A stretch of DNA of 49,687 nucleotides from Streptomyces hilarionis. Its GTDB lineage: Bacteria > Actinomycetota > Actinomycetes > Streptomycetales > Streptomycetaceae. Shown piece after piece: positions 1 to 8,774 of the stretch (within the stretch, counting starts at the first letter, position 1; each line of letters opens with the position of its first letter). Location of the stretch: contig NZ_JAHHIT010000003.1 of assembly GCF_024539675.1 (NCBI RefSeq), positions 16,884 through 66,570 of the forward strand, read 5' to 3'. A program made the position numbers and the translations under genes. A model generated the notes under the pieces. The model was not told the origin of the DNA, ran no database searches, and was given only the letters and a program-made list of their open reading frames with translations.

Positions 1-29
1 CCGCGTCGTGCGGCCTTGCGCCTTCCGCC

Positions 30-3000
30 CTACGCCTTGCGCAGGCGGAAGGTCAGGGTCAGGGCCTCGTCCGTGAACGGGGCGCCGTAGGAGTCGTCCG
101 CCTCGCCCAGGGCGAAGTCCGTGGCGAGGACCTCGTCGGCGATGAGTCCCGCGTGCCCGGACAGGGCGTCGACGGTCGCCGGGTCGGTCGCGCTCCAGCG
201 CAGCGCGATGCGGTCGGCCACGTCGAGGCCGCTGTTCTTGCGGGCCTCCTGGATCAGCCGGATCGCGTCGCGGGCCAGGCCGGCGCGGCGCAGCTCCTCG
301 GTGATCTCCAGGTCGAGGGCGACCGTGGCGCCGGAGTCGGAGGCGACCGACCAGCCCTCGCGCGGGGTCTCGGTGATGATCACCTCGTCGGGGGCCAGGG
401 CGACCGTCTCGCCGTCGACGTCCACCGACGCGGTGCCCTCGCGCAGGGCGAGGGAGAGCGCGGCCGCGTCGGCGTTCGCGACCGCCTTGGCCACGTCCTG
501 GACGCGCTTGCCGAACCGCTTGCCCAGGGCGCGGAAGTTGGCCTTGGCGGTCGTGTCGACCAGGGAGCCGCCCACCTCGGAGAGCGAGGCCAGCGATTCG
601 ACGTTCAGCTCCTCCGTGATCTGCGCGTGCAGTTCGGGGGAGAGGGCGTCGAACCCGGCGGCGGCGACCAGCGCGCGGCGCAGCGGCTGGCGGGTCTTCA
701 CGCCCGACTCCGCGCGCGTGGCGCGGCCCAGCTCCACCAGGCGGCGGACCAGGACCATCTGCTTCGACAGCTCCGGGTCGATCGCCGAGAGGTCCGCCTC
801 GGGCCAGGAGGACAGGTGCACCGACTCCGGGGCGCCGGGGGTGACCGGCACGATCAGGTCCTGCCAGACCCGCTCGGTGATGAACGGGGTCAGCGGCGCC
901 ATCAGCTTGGTGACCGTCTCGACGACCTCGTGCAGGGTCCGCAGCGCCGCCTTGTCGCCCTGCCAGAAGCGGCGGCGGGAGCGGCGCACGTACCAGTTGG
1001 ACAGGTCGTCCACGAAGGCGGAGAGCAGCTTGCCGGCGCGCTGGGTGTCGTAGGACTCCAGGGCCTGCGTCACCTGGTCGGTGAGGGCGTGGAGCTCGGA
1101 CAGCAGCCAGCGGTCGAGCAGCGGCCGCTCGGCCGGGGCCGGGTCGGCCCCGCTGGGCGCCCAGCCGGACGTGCGCGCGTACAGGGCCTGGAAGGCGACC
1201 GTGTTCCAGTACGTGAGGAGCGTCTTGCGGACGACCTCCTGGATGGTGCCGTGGCCCACCCGGCGGGCCGCCCACGGGGAGCCGCCGGCCGCCATGAACC
1301 AGCGGACCGCGTCGGCGCCGTGCTGGTCCATGAGCGGGATCGGCTGAAGGATGTTGCCCAGGTGCTTGGACATCTTGCGGCCGTCCTCGGCGAGGATGTG
1401 GCCGAGGCAGACGACGTTCTCGTAACTGGACTTGTCGAAGACCAGCGTGCCGACCGCCATCAGCGTGTAGAACCAGCCGCGGGTCTGGTCGATGGCCTCG
1501 GAGATGAACTGGGCCGGGTAGCGGGACTCGAACAGTTCCTTGTTCTTGTACGGGTAGCCCCACTGCGCGAACGGCATGGAACCCGAGTCGTACCAGGCGT
1601 CGATGACCTCCGGCACGCGCGTGGCCGTCGCGCCGCAGCCGTCGTGCGGACAGGCGAAGGTGACGGCGTCGATGAACGGGCGGTGCGGGTCCAGCTCGGA
1701 CTGGTCCGTGCCGGTGAGGGCGGTGAGCTCCGCGCGCGAGCCGACGACGGTGAGGTGGTCCTCCTCGCAGCGCCAGATCGGCAGCGGGGTGCCCCAGTAG
1801 CGGCTGCGCGACAGGGCCCAGTCGATGTTGTTGTTCAGCCAGTCGCCGAAGCGGCCGTGCTTGACGGTGTCGGGGAACCAGTTGGTCTTCTCGTTCTCCT
1901 GGAGGAGGCGGTCCTTGACGGCCGTCGTGCGGATGTACCAGGAGGGCTGCGCGTAGTACAGGAGCGCGGTGTGGCAGCGCCAGCAGTGCGGGTAGCTGTG
2001 CTCGTAGGGGATGTGCCTGAACAGCAGGCCGCGCTGCTGGAGGTCCTCGGTGAGCTGTTCGTCCGCCTTCTTGAAGAAGACGCCGCCGACCATCGGGACG
2101 GACTCCTCGAAGGTGCCGTCCGGGCGGACCGGGTTCACCACGGGCAGCCCGTAGGAGCGGCAGACCTTGAGGTCGTCCTCGCCGAAGGCGGGGGACTGGT
2201 GGACCAGTCCGGTGCCGTCCTCGGTGGTGACGTACTCGGCGTTGACGACGTAGTGCGCCTCGGCCGGGAACTCCACGAGCTCGAACGGACGTTGATAGGT
2301 CCAGCGCTCCATTTCGGCGCCGGTGAAGGTCTGGCCGGTGGTCTCCCAGCCCTCGCCGAGCGCCTTGGCGAGCAGCGGCTCGGCGACGACGAGCTTCTCC
2401 TCGCCGTCGGTGGCGACGACGTAGGTGACCTCCGGGTGCGCGGCCACGGCCGTGTTGGACACCAGGGTCCAGGGGGTCGTCGTCCACACCAGGAGTGCTG
2501 CCTGGCCGGCGAGCGGACCGGAGGTGAGCGGGAAACGGACGTACACGGACGGGTCGACGACCGTCTCGTATCCCTGCGCCAGCTCGTGGTCGGACAGGCC
2601 GGTGCCGCAGCGGGGGCACCAGGGGGCGACGCGGTGGTCCTGGACGAGCAGGCCCTTGTCGAAGATCTCCTTCAGCGACCACCAGACCGACTCGATGTAC
2701 TCGGGGTCCATCGTGACGTAGGCGTCGTCGAGGTCGACCCAGTAGCCCATGCGGGTCGTCAGGTCGGAGAAGGCGTCGGTGTGGCGGAGCACGGACTCGC
2801 GGCACCGGGCGTTGAAGTCGGCGATGCCGTACGCCTCGATGTCCTTCTTGCCGCTGAAGCCGAGCTCCTTCTCGACCGCCAGCTCCACCGGCAGGCCGTG
2901 GCAGTCCCAGCCGGCCTTGCGGGCCACGTGGTAGCCGCGCATGGTGCGGAAGCGGGGGAAGACGTCCTTGAAGACGCGCGCCTCGATGTGGTGGGCGCCC

Positions 3001-3173
3001 GGCATGCCGTTCGCGGTGGGCGGGCCCTCGTAGAACACCCACTCGGGGCGGCCCTCGGACTGCTCCAGGCTCTTGGCGAAGATCTTCTGCTCGCGCCAGA
3101 AGTCGAGCACCGCGTGCTCGAGGGCGGGCAGGTCGACCTGGGCGGGCACCTGGCGGTACTGCGGCGTTGTCAT
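30..3173 (-). CDS. ileS: Isoleucyl-tRNA synthetase, eukaryal-like (type 2) with swapped HIGH motif
   Basis: Charges tRNA-Ile with isoleucine in the cytoplasm. The product is 1047 aa, normal for a full IleRS with Rossmann core, CP1 editing domain, anticodon-binding region and C-terminal extension. The start of the catalytic domain (FYEGPPTANG, residues 47-56) and the CWRCHTALLYY and WVDLDDAYVT segments look like the type 2, eukaryal-like form. The KMSKS loop reads KMSKH at 600-604. The HIGH signature reads G59-A60-H61-H62 instead of HxGH, so its first and third positions are exchanged. ATG at 3173 follows a GGAGGAAG ribosome site at 3181-3188 that lies in a T-box sequestrator stem. Type 2 enzymes are known to resist mupirocin; resistance here is inferred from the motif. 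Confidence 0.97.
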   Translation of the reverse strand: MTTPQYRQVPAQVDLPALEHAVLDFWREQKIFAKSLEQSEGRPEWVFYEGPPTANGMPGAHHIEARVFKDVFPRFRTMRGYHVARKAGWDCHGLPVELAVEKELGFSGKKDIEAYGIADFNARCRESVLRHTDAFSDLTTRMGYWVDLDDAYVTMDPEYIESVWWSLKEIFDKGLLVQDHRVAPWCPRCGTGLSDHELAQGYETVVDPSVYVRFPLTSGPLAGQAALLVWTTTPWTLVSNTAVAAHPEVTYVVATDGEEKLVVAEPLLAKALGEGWETTGQTFTGAEMERWTYQRPFELVEFPAEAHYVVNAEYVTTEDGTGLVHQSPAFGEDDLKVCRSYGLPVVNPVRPDGTFEESVPMVGGVFFKKADEQLTEDLQQRGLLFRHIPYEHSYPHCWRCHTALLYYAQPSWYIRTTAVKDRLLQENEKTNWFPDTVKHGRFGDWLNNNIDWALSRSRYWGTPLPIWRCEEDHLTVVGSRAELTALTGTDQSELDPHRPFIDAVTFACPHDGCGATATRVPEVIDAWYDSGSMPFAQWGYPYKNKELFESRYPAQFISEAIDQTRGWFYTLMAVGTLVFDKSSYENVVCLGHILAEDGRKMSKHLGNILQPIPLMDQHGADAVRWFMAAGGSPWAARRVGHGTIQEVVRKTLLTYWNTVAFQALYARTSGWAPSGADPAPAERPLLDRWLLSELHALTDQVTQALESYDTQRAGKLLSAFVDDLSNWYVRRSRRRFWQGDKAALRTLHEVVETVTKLMAPLTPFITERVWQDLIVPVTPGAPESVHLSSWPEADLSAIDPELSKQMVLVRRLVELGRATRAESGVKTRQPLRRALVAAAGFDALSPELHAQITEELNVESLASLSEVGGSLVDTTAKANFRALGKRFGKRVQDVAKAVANADAAALSLALREGTASVDVDGETVALAPDEVIITETPREGWSVASDSGATVALDLEITEELRRAGLARDAIRLIQEARKNSGLDVADRIALRWSATDPATVDALSGHAGLIADEVLATDFALGEADDSYGAPFTDEALTLTFRLRKA

Positions 3174-3480
3174 CTGCGAGCTTCCTCCGGCGGACGTGCT
3201 GCCTTCCGTCGGAGGGACGAGAGCCTTCTTGCCTGTCTACGCCGTGTGCGGCGCGCTCCCGCGGTACCACCCTCCTTGGCCCTCCGGGGCGTCCTGCGCT
3301 CCGGTGAGCCCCCTCATTGGGGTCGCGATGCCGGTTCTACCAACCCCTGCGGGGTCTTCTTCCGGCGGCTCCGGGGTGATCTTCACGTCGCGCTCGCCCC
3401 CGGGCTTCCACCGTCCCCGGGTCGCTCTGGGCTGCGTACGCCGCTACTCGTCCCCATCCACGCTTCTCGCTGCGCCCAGT
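3174..3480 (-). promoter_or_regulatory. Translational T-box riboswitch of ileS
   Basis: The leader, read on the minus strand, carries the conserved T-box bulge AGGGTGGTACCGCG (plus-strand 3260-3273). Its TGGT can pair with the ACCA end of tRNA-Ile. An ATC isoleucine codon in GAAGATCACC (3378-3380) is the likely specifier. Further down, CCUCCG (3215-3210) can pair with the ileS ribosome site CGGAGG (3189-3184), a sequestrator typical of actinobacterial T-boxes that act on translation. Uncharged tRNA-Ile should free the ribosome site. A -10-like TACACT (3483-3478) would place the transcript start near 3471. The stem I architecture was not folded in detail. Confidence 0.92.
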
Positions 3481-3483
3481 GTA

Positions 3484-3779
3484 CGGCTCGGCGACGACAG
3501 CGGCCGACCGGTTTACGGAGGCGACGGGTGGGGCGGGCCGGCTGGTCCGGTATGCCCCGAATGGTGGCTGAATGGGGAGGTGTGCGTGTTCGCATCGCGG
3601 GACGCCGGGTTCGGCGGATTACCGGGCGGGGAGCTGGGCACAACGCAGGCAGGCTTGCCGCGTGGCGTGCGCGAGGCGGGCGAATCGGGCGGTGTGCCCC
3701 GTTGCCGCGGGCTCCAAGTCGATTTATCGTCCCAGCACGATTCGCGTGCAAGATCACAATATGTGAAGGGGCCGCGGCC
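3484..3779. other. Intergenic region between divergent ileS and ddbA
   Basis: About 300 bases with no convincing coding frame. It should hold the ileS promoter at its left end (TACACT -10 at 3483-3478, minus strand) and the promoter of the histone-like gene at its right end, where CACAAT (3755-3760) lies 19 bases before the ATG. No good -35 hexamer was seen for either. The right part (3720-3765) is noticeably richer in A and T than its surroundings. Confidence 0.4.
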
Positions 3780-4790
3780 ATGGTGGCGAAGAAGACCGCC
3801 GTACAGCACTCGGCGTCCGACCGGGACACGGATGCTGCCTCCGGCGCGGCCGGCGAGAAGAAGGCGGGGCGGGCCGCGGGGACGGTGCGCTCGGCCGCCG
3901 CGGGAAGAGCCGCGAAGACGACGGCCGGGAAGGCGGCGGCCGGGAAGGCGGCGCCCGGCAGGAAGGCCGCGGCCAGGAAGACCCCTGCCGCCGGGAGCGT
4001 CCCGGAAGGGACCGCGACGGAGGCCGGCTCCGCGACGGAGGCCGGCTCCGCGACGGAGGCGGGGTCGGCGCAGCAGGCCACGGTGAGGAAGGCGGTCGGC
4101 GAGAAGGCCCCCGCCCGCAAGACCGTGGCCAAGAAGGCGGCCGCCGGGAGGGCGACCGCGAAGAAGGCGGTCGCCGGGAAGGCCGCCCCCAGGAAGGCGC
4201 CGGCCGGGAAGGCCGCCGGCGCCGGGAGCGTGGCCGCGACGAGCGCGGGCAGGAAGAACACGGCCAAGAAGGTGGGCGCGGCCTCGGCCGCGGAGCAGAC
4301 GGGAGCCACGACTGTGGTTGCGAAGAAGACTCCGGGTACGGCCACGGCGGCGAAGACCGCCGTCCCCAAGGCACGCCTCGCCGCGGCGGAGCCGGGCGAG
4401 CTCGCGGTGCGCCCCGGCGAGGAGCCGTGGACGCCCGAGGAGGTCGAGGAGGCCCGCGGGGAGCTGCAATCCGAGAGGGAGCGGCTGCGCGCGGAGCTGT
4501 CCTCGTCCGAGGCGGCCCTGATGGGCCTGATGCGCGACTCGGGGGACGGCGCCGGCGACGACGAGGCCGACACCGGCACCAAGAACATCACGCGCGAGCA
4601 CGAACTGGCGCTGGCCGCCAACGCGCGCGAGATGCTGAACCAGACCGAGCACGCCCTGGAGCGCCTGGACGCCGGCACCTACGGACTGTGCGAGAACTGC
4701 GGGAACGCCATCGGCAAGGCCCGGATGCAGGCCTTCCCGCGAGCGACCCTGTGCGTCGAGTGCAAGCAGAAGCAGGAGCGCCGGTACTGA
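3780..4790 (+). CDS. ddbA: Histone-like protein with C-terminal DksA/TraR zinc finger
   Basis: 336 aa. Residues 1 to about 200 are a lysine/alanine-rich tail of KKA, GKAA and RKTPA repeats, like eukaryotic H1 tails and the tails of actinobacterial HupS/Lsr2-type proteins. The C-terminal 100 residues are a DksA/TraR domain with a helical part (REMLNQTEHALERLDAGTYG) and a four-cysteine zinc finger, C304, C307, C325 and C328. A Streptomyces protein with this layout next to ileS has been described as DdbA, a DksA-like DNA-binding protein; I recognise it from memory. The family role is DNA compaction and RNA-polymerase modulation during development or stress. ATG 3780 follows GAAGGGG. The tail contains an 18-bp tandem repeat. 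Confidence 0.88.
   Translation: MVAKKTAVQHSASDRDTDAASGAAGEKKAGRAAGTVRSAAAGRAAKTTAGKAAAGKAAPGRKAAARKTPAAGSVPEGTATEAGSATEAGSATEAGSAQQATVRKAVGEKAPARKTVAKKAAAGRATAKKAVAGKAAPRKAPAGKAAGAGSVAATSAGRKNTAKKVGAASAAEQTGATTVVAKKTPGTATAAKTAVPKARLAAAEPGELAVRPGEEPWTPEEVEEARGELQSERERLRAELSSSEAALMGLMRDSGDGAGDDEADTGTKNITREHELALAANAREMLNQTEHALERLDAGTYGLCENCGNAIGKARMQAFPRATLCVECKQKQERRY
4014..4067 (+). repeat. 18-bp tandem repeat in the lysine/alanine-rich tail
   Basis: Three in-frame copies of an 18-bp unit begin with GCGACGGAGGCC: 4014-4031, 4032-4049 and an imperfect 4050-4067. They encode the peptide ATEAGS repeated. Each copy adds exactly six residues, so copy-number change would lengthen or shorten the tail without a frameshift. 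Confidence 0.9.
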
Positions 4791-4857
4791 TCGCCTGACG
4801 GCCGGGGGGCGTGCCGTACCCTCGTCCTCAGTCAGGCACCTAGGTTGAGGGACTCAC

Positions 4858-5454
4858 GTGGCAGAGGCGGAGCGCGTCATCGGTACGCCGGACACCCCAG
4901 AGACGGGATCCGAGCCGGAGCAGTCGACCGGCCCGGGCGAGCAGGAGAGCGCGGGGGAGCGGCCCAGGGGCCAGCGCCGTATCGCCGTGCTCTTCGCCGT
5001 GGCCGCCTTCGCGTACGCCCTCGACCTGGTGAGCAAGATGCTCGTGGTCGCCAAACTGGAGCATCACGCGCCGATCGAGATCGTCGGGGACTGGCTCCGG
5101 CTCGAGGCCATCCGCAACGCCGGCGCGGCCTTCGGCTTCGGCGAGGCCTTCACCGTGATCTTCACGGTGATCGCCGCGGCCGTGATCGTGGTGATCGCCC
5201 GGCTCGCCCGCAAGCTCTACAGCCTGCCCTGGGCGATCGCCCTGGGCCTGCTGCTGGGCGGTGCGCTGGGCAACCTCACCGACCGGATCTTCCGCGCGCC
5301 GGGGGTCTTCGAGGGCGCCGTCGTGGACTTCATCGCGCCGAAGCACTTCGCGGTGTTCAACCTCGCCGACTCGGCGATCGTGTGCGGCGGCATCCTGATC
5401 GTGCTGCTGTCCTTCCGCGGGCTGGACCCGGACGGCACCGTCCACAAGGACTGA
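4858..5454 (+). CDS. lspA: Prolipoprotein signal peptidase (signal peptidase II)
   Basis: Membrane aspartyl protease that cuts lipoprotein signal peptides after Lgt has lipidated the lipobox cysteine. 198 aa with a longer hydrophilic N-terminus (about 40 residues) than E. coli LspA, then four membrane helices. The two catalytic aspartates lie in NLTDRIFR and FNLADSAI, and the conserved [11 protein letters not shown] segment is present. GTG 4858 is preceded by GAGGGACT. The partner enzyme gene lgt is in the same window at 44333. Confidence 0.96.
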   Translation: MAEAERVIGTPDTPETGSEPEQSTGPGEQESAGERPRGQRRIAVLFAVAAFAYALDLVSKMLVVAKLEHHAPIEIVGDWLRLEAIRNAGAAFGFGEAFTVIFTVIAAAVIVVIARLARKLYSLPWAIALGLLLGGALGNLTDRIFRAPGVFEGAVVDFIAPKHFAVFNLADSAIVCGGILIVLLSFRGLDPDGTVHKD

Positions 5455-5550
5455 ACCGCACCCGTCGGGCCGGGGGCCGGACCCCGCGGCCCGGGGCGGT
5501 TGTCCACAGGGCCGTACGGCGGTGTCCCGCCCGTCCTGCATACTCGACGG

Positions 5551-6495
5551 GTGAGCACGATTCCCGAGATCCGTACCCTGCCCGTGCCGGACGGCCTGGA
5601 GGGCGAGCGCGTCGACGCCGCCATCTCCCGCATGTTCGGCTTCTCCCGTACGAAGGCCGCCGAGCTGGCCGCGGCGGGGAAGGTCACGGTCGACGGCTCG
5701 GTGGTCGGCAAGTCCGAGCGGGTCAGCGGCGGCGCCTGGCTGGAGGTCGAGATGCCCCAGGCCCCGGCGCCCGTGCAGATCGTCGCCGAACCGGTCGAGG
5801 GCATGGAGATCGTGCATGACGACGACGACGTGGTCGTCATCGTCAAGCCGGTCGGCGTGGCCGCGCACCCCTCGCCCGGCTGGAGCGGGCCGACGGTGAT
5901 CGGCGGGCTGGCCGCCGCCGGCTACCGGATCTCCACCTCCGGCGCGGCCGAGCGCCAGGGCATCGTGCACCGGCTCGACGTCGGCACGTCCGGTCTGATG
6001 GTCGTCGCCAAGTCGGAGCGGGCGTACACGTCGCTCAAGCGCCAGTTCAAGGAGCGCACGGTCGACAAGCGCTACCACACCCTCGTCCAGGGGCACCCGG
6101 ACCCGACCAGCGGCACCATCGACGCCCCCATCGGCCGCCACCCCCAGCACGACTACAAGTGGGCGGTCACGGCCGAGGGCAAGCCGTCCGTCACGCACTA
6201 CGACCTGATCGAGGCCTTCCGCGCGGCCTCCCTGCTGGACGTGAAGCTGGAGACGGGCCGCACCCACCAGATCCGCGTGCACATGGCCGCCCACCGCCAC
6301 CCCTGCGTGGGCGACCTCACGTACGGCGCGGACCCCACCCTCGCCAAGCGCCTGGGGCTGACCCGGCAGTGGCTGCACGCCGTGCGCCTGGGCTTCGAGC
6401 ACCCCGGCGACGGGCAGTGGGCGGAGTTCGCCAGCGACTACCCCGAGGACCTGGCCAAGGCCCTCGACCAGGTCCGCGAGGAGACCTACGGATGA
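5551..6495 (+). CDS. rluD: RluA/RluD-family 23S rRNA pseudouridine synthase
   Basis: Isomerises uridines in large-subunit rRNA to pseudouridine. 314 aa: an N-terminal S4 RNA-binding domain (residues ~15-75, [20 protein letters not shown]) and the catalytic domain with the RluA signature [15 protein letters not shown], which contains the catalytic aspartate. The later [11 protein letters not shown] motif is also intact. GTG 5551 is chosen because the S4 domain starts just after it; an upstream in-frame GTG at 5500 adds a non-family leader. CATACT sits at 5539-5544, six bases before the GTG, and there is no ribosome site, so the mRNA may be leaderless. The stop overlaps the next start (ATGA). 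Confidence 0.93.
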   Translation: MSTIPEIRTLPVPDGLEGERVDAAISRMFGFSRTKAAELAAAGKVTVDGSVVGKSERVSGGAWLEVEMPQAPAPVQIVAEPVEGMEIVHDDDDVVVIVKPVGVAAHPSPGWSGPTVIGGLAAAGYRISTSGAAERQGIVHRLDVGTSGLMVVAKSERAYTSLKRQFKERTVDKRYHTLVQGHPDPTSGTIDAPIGRHPQHDYKWAVTAEGKPSVTHYDLIEAFRAASLLDVKLETGRTHQIRVHMAAHRHPCVGDLTYGADPTLAKRLGLTRQWLHAVRLGFEHPGDGQWAEFASDYPEDLAKALDQVREETYG

Positions 6496-6962
6496 GCGCG
6501 GCGCGCGCGTACGAGGTGCGCGTGGCCGCGGACCTCGCCGACCGCGAGGCCTGCTTCGCCGTCCGCAAGGACGTCTTCGTCGGCGAGCAGGGCGTGCCCG
6601 AGGACCTGGAGTACGACGAGCACGACGCCGACGCCGTGCACGTGCTGGCCGTCGCCGAGGACGGCCGGCCGATCGGCGCGGGACGGCTGCTGCACGGCGA
6701 GGCGGCCGCGGCCAGGACCGGCGATCCGTCGGTGGGCTCGCTGGGCCGGCTCGCCGTGACCCGCGAGGCACGCGGGCTGGGCGTCGGCGCCGCCCTGGTG
6801 CGGGGCATCGAGGACGCGGCACGCGCGCGGGGGCTCTCGGCGGTGGACCTGCACGCACAGACGCAGGCGCTGGGATTCTACGAACGACTGGGGTATACGG
6901 CCTACGGGCCGGAAGACCTGGAGGCGGGCATTCCGCACCGGTTTATGCGGCGTTCGCTGTAA
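6492..6962 (+). CDS. GNAT-family N-acetyltransferase
   Basis: 156 aa single GNAT domain. The acetyl-CoA-binding core reads [20 protein letters not shown], with the R/Q-x-x-G-x-G/A loop at about residues 95-100, and the C-terminal [14 protein letters not shown] strand is typical. The N-terminal [17 protein letters not shown] stretch is common in ElaA-like acetyltransferases; the substrate is not known. The ATG overlaps the rluD stop by 4 nt, so the two genes are probably translationally coupled. Confidence 0.9.
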   Translation: MSAARAYEVRVAADLADREACFAVRKDVFVGEQGVPEDLEYDEHDADAVHVLAVAEDGRPIGAGRLLHGEAAAARTGDPSVGSLGRLAVTREARGLGVGAALVRGIEDAARARGLSAVDLHAQTQALGFYERLGYTAYGPEDLEAGIPHRFMRRSL

Positions 6963-7028
6963 GGGGCGCGGGGCGTGCGACGCTGGGGATCCGGATGTTC
7001 TTGATCGTCTAGACCCGGAGCGCTGACC

Positions 7029-8615
7029 GTGGACCAGTTGGCCCTGTTGTTCGTCCTGCTGCTCGGGGCCGTGGTGAGCGTCCCCGTCGGCGACCGGTTC
7101 GGATTGCCCGCGCCGGTGCTGATGACCCTGCTGGGGATAGTCCTCGCGGTGCTCGACTTCGTGCCCAACGTCGAGGTCCCGCCCGACCTCATCCTGCCCC
7201 TCCTGCTGCCGCCGCTGCTGTACGCGGCGGTGCGGCGGACCTCCTGGCGCCAGTTCGCGGCGAACGTGCGGCCCATCTTCCTGCTCGCCGTGGCGCTGGT
7301 CTTCGTCACGACGGTCTGCGTGGCGGCCGTGGCCCACGCCATCGTGCCGGGGCTGCCGGTGGCCGCCGCCGTCGCGCTGGGGGCGCTGGTCGCGCCGCCC
7401 GACCCCGTGGCCGCCACCGCCGTCGCCGGACAGCTCGGCCTGCCCCGCCGGCTGGTGTCCATCCTGGAGGGCGAGGGGCTGTTCAACGACGTCACCGCCA
7501 TCGTGCTCTACCACGTGGCGATCGCGGCGGCCGTGAGCGGGAGCTTCTCGCCCTGGCGGGCCGGGCTCGACCTGGTGCTGTCCGCCGTGGTGGCGGTGGC
7601 CGTGGGCGTCGCGCTCGGGTGGGGCGCCAACCGGCTGCTGGACGTCCTCGGCGACACCACGCTCCAGATCGGCCTGACGCTGCTGGTGCCGTACGCCTCG
7701 TACGTGCTGGCGGAGGAGTTCCACGGCTCCGGGGTGCTGGCCGTGCTGACCACCGCGCTGTTCCTCTCCGAGTACGCCACCGACCCCGACGACGTGCTGA
7801 CCCGGCTGGCCGGCCACACCTTCTGGGACATCGTCGACACCCTCGTCACGGGCGTCGCGTTCGGGCTGATCGGCCTGGAACTGCACAACGCGATCCGCAC
7901 GGCCGCCGGGCGGTGGCAGGAGATGCTCGGGTGGGCCGGGGTGATCGTGGCGGTGGTCGTCGTCGTACGGCTGCTGTGGCTGATGCCGGCGACCTGGCTG
8001 ACGCAACGGCTGCACGCCCGCAAGGACCACCTGGAGGACATCCCGACGAACTGGCGGGAGACCGTCGTCATGTGGTGGGCGGGGATGCGCGGGGTGGCCT
8101 CGGTGGCGCTGGCGCTGGCCGTGCCGCTGAAGACCGAGGACGGGGGCCCCTTCCCGGACCGCGACGAGATCGTCTTCATCGCCTTCGGCGTGATCATGGC
8201 GACGCTGGTGCTCCAGGGGCTCACCCTGCCGTGGCTGGTGAAGCGGCTCGGCGTGCAGTCGGACACCGACCGGGAGAAGGCGTTCGAGAAGGAGCTTGCG
8301 GTGCGGGCCGCGAAGGCGGCGAAGAAGCGGCTGCGCGAGATCGAGTCCGAGGAGGCCCTCTCCGAGGAGCTGTCCGAGCAGATGCTGCGGCGGGCCTTCG
8401 ACATCGGGCTGCGCATCAGCCCGGACGTCGCGGAGGACGAGCGGCGCGAGGGGCACGACCAGCGGGTGCGCCGCCTCAAGCGGGTGCGGCGGATCCAGAA
8501 CGAGATGCTGAGCGCGGCCCGTCACGAGGTGGTGGCGGCCCGCAGTGAACTGGGCGCCGACCCCGAGATCGTCGACCGGGTGCTGCGGCACCTGGACGTC
8601 CGCAGCCTGCGCTGA
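7029..8615 (+). CDS. CPA1-family Na+/H+ antiporter
   Basis: 528 aa with 11-13 hydrophobic segments in residues 1-405, then a charged cytoplasmic tail of about 115 residues rich in E, K and R (probably coiled coil). The ion-binding region reads GEGLFNDVTAIVLYHVA, with the N-D pair of the NhaP/NHE-type CPA1 group, and a PPDPVAATAV helix break precedes it. It should exchange Na+ (or K+) for H+ to control pH and salt. GTG 7029 is preceded by CCGGAG. It runs convergently into the mechanosensitive channel gene. Confidence 0.92.
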   Translation: MDQLALLFVLLLGAVVSVPVGDRFGLPAPVLMTLLGIVLAVLDFVPNVEVPPDLILPLLLPPLLYAAVRRTSWRQFAANVRPIFLLAVALVFVTTVCVAAVAHAIVPGLPVAAAVALGALVAPPDPVAATAVAGQLGLPRRLVSILEGEGLFNDVTAIVLYHVAIAAAVSGSFSPWRAGLDLVLSAVVAVAVGVALGWGANRLLDVLGDTTLQIGLTLLVPYASYVLAEEFHGSGVLAVLTTALFLSEYATDPDDVLTRLAGHTFWDIVDTLVTGVAFGLIGLELHNAIRTAAGRWQEMLGWAGVIVAVVVVVRLLWLMPATWLTQRLHARKDHLEDIPTNWRETVVMWWAGMRGVASVALALAVPLKTEDGGPFPDRDEIVFIAFGVIMATLVLQGLTLPWLVKRLGVQSDTDREKAFEKELAVRAAKAAKKRLREIESEEALSEELSEQMLRRAFDIGLRISPDVAEDERREGHDQRVRRLKRVRRIQNEMLSAARHEVVAARSELGADPEIVDRVLRHLDVRSLR

Positions 8616-8697
8616 GACGGCCGCCCGGGCGGTGGACGGCGGGCCGGTGGCCGTCCCGGCGGTGGGGGGACCCGTAGGCGGGCCGCCGAGCGGCCGG

Positions 8698-8755
8698 GCG
8701 GGCCGGGGGGTCTCCCTTTCCGACGGTCGCGTGAACCGTCGCGTCCCCGGCCCGC
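8698..8755. terminator. Nested hairpin between convergent genes
   Basis: GCGGGCCGGGG (8698-8708) pairs with CCCCGGCCCGC (8745-8755), 11 bp. An inner stem CGACGGT (8721-8727) / ACCGTCG (8735-8741) lies within. It lies between two genes that end facing each other and has no clear T-tract, as is common in Streptomyces. It probably serves as a bidirectional terminator. Confidence 0.6.
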
Positions 8756-8774
8756 CGAGCGGGGCGGCCGGCGC

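Noticed and set aside
121..4086. Long open frames opposite and across ileS
   Set aside because: They are mirror frames typical of GC-rich coding DNA, with arginine/proline/glycine-rich products and no family motifs.
5461..5550. In-frame extension of rluD to GTG 5500
   Set aside because: It adds 17 residues without family similarity and overlaps the -10-like element at 5539-5544.
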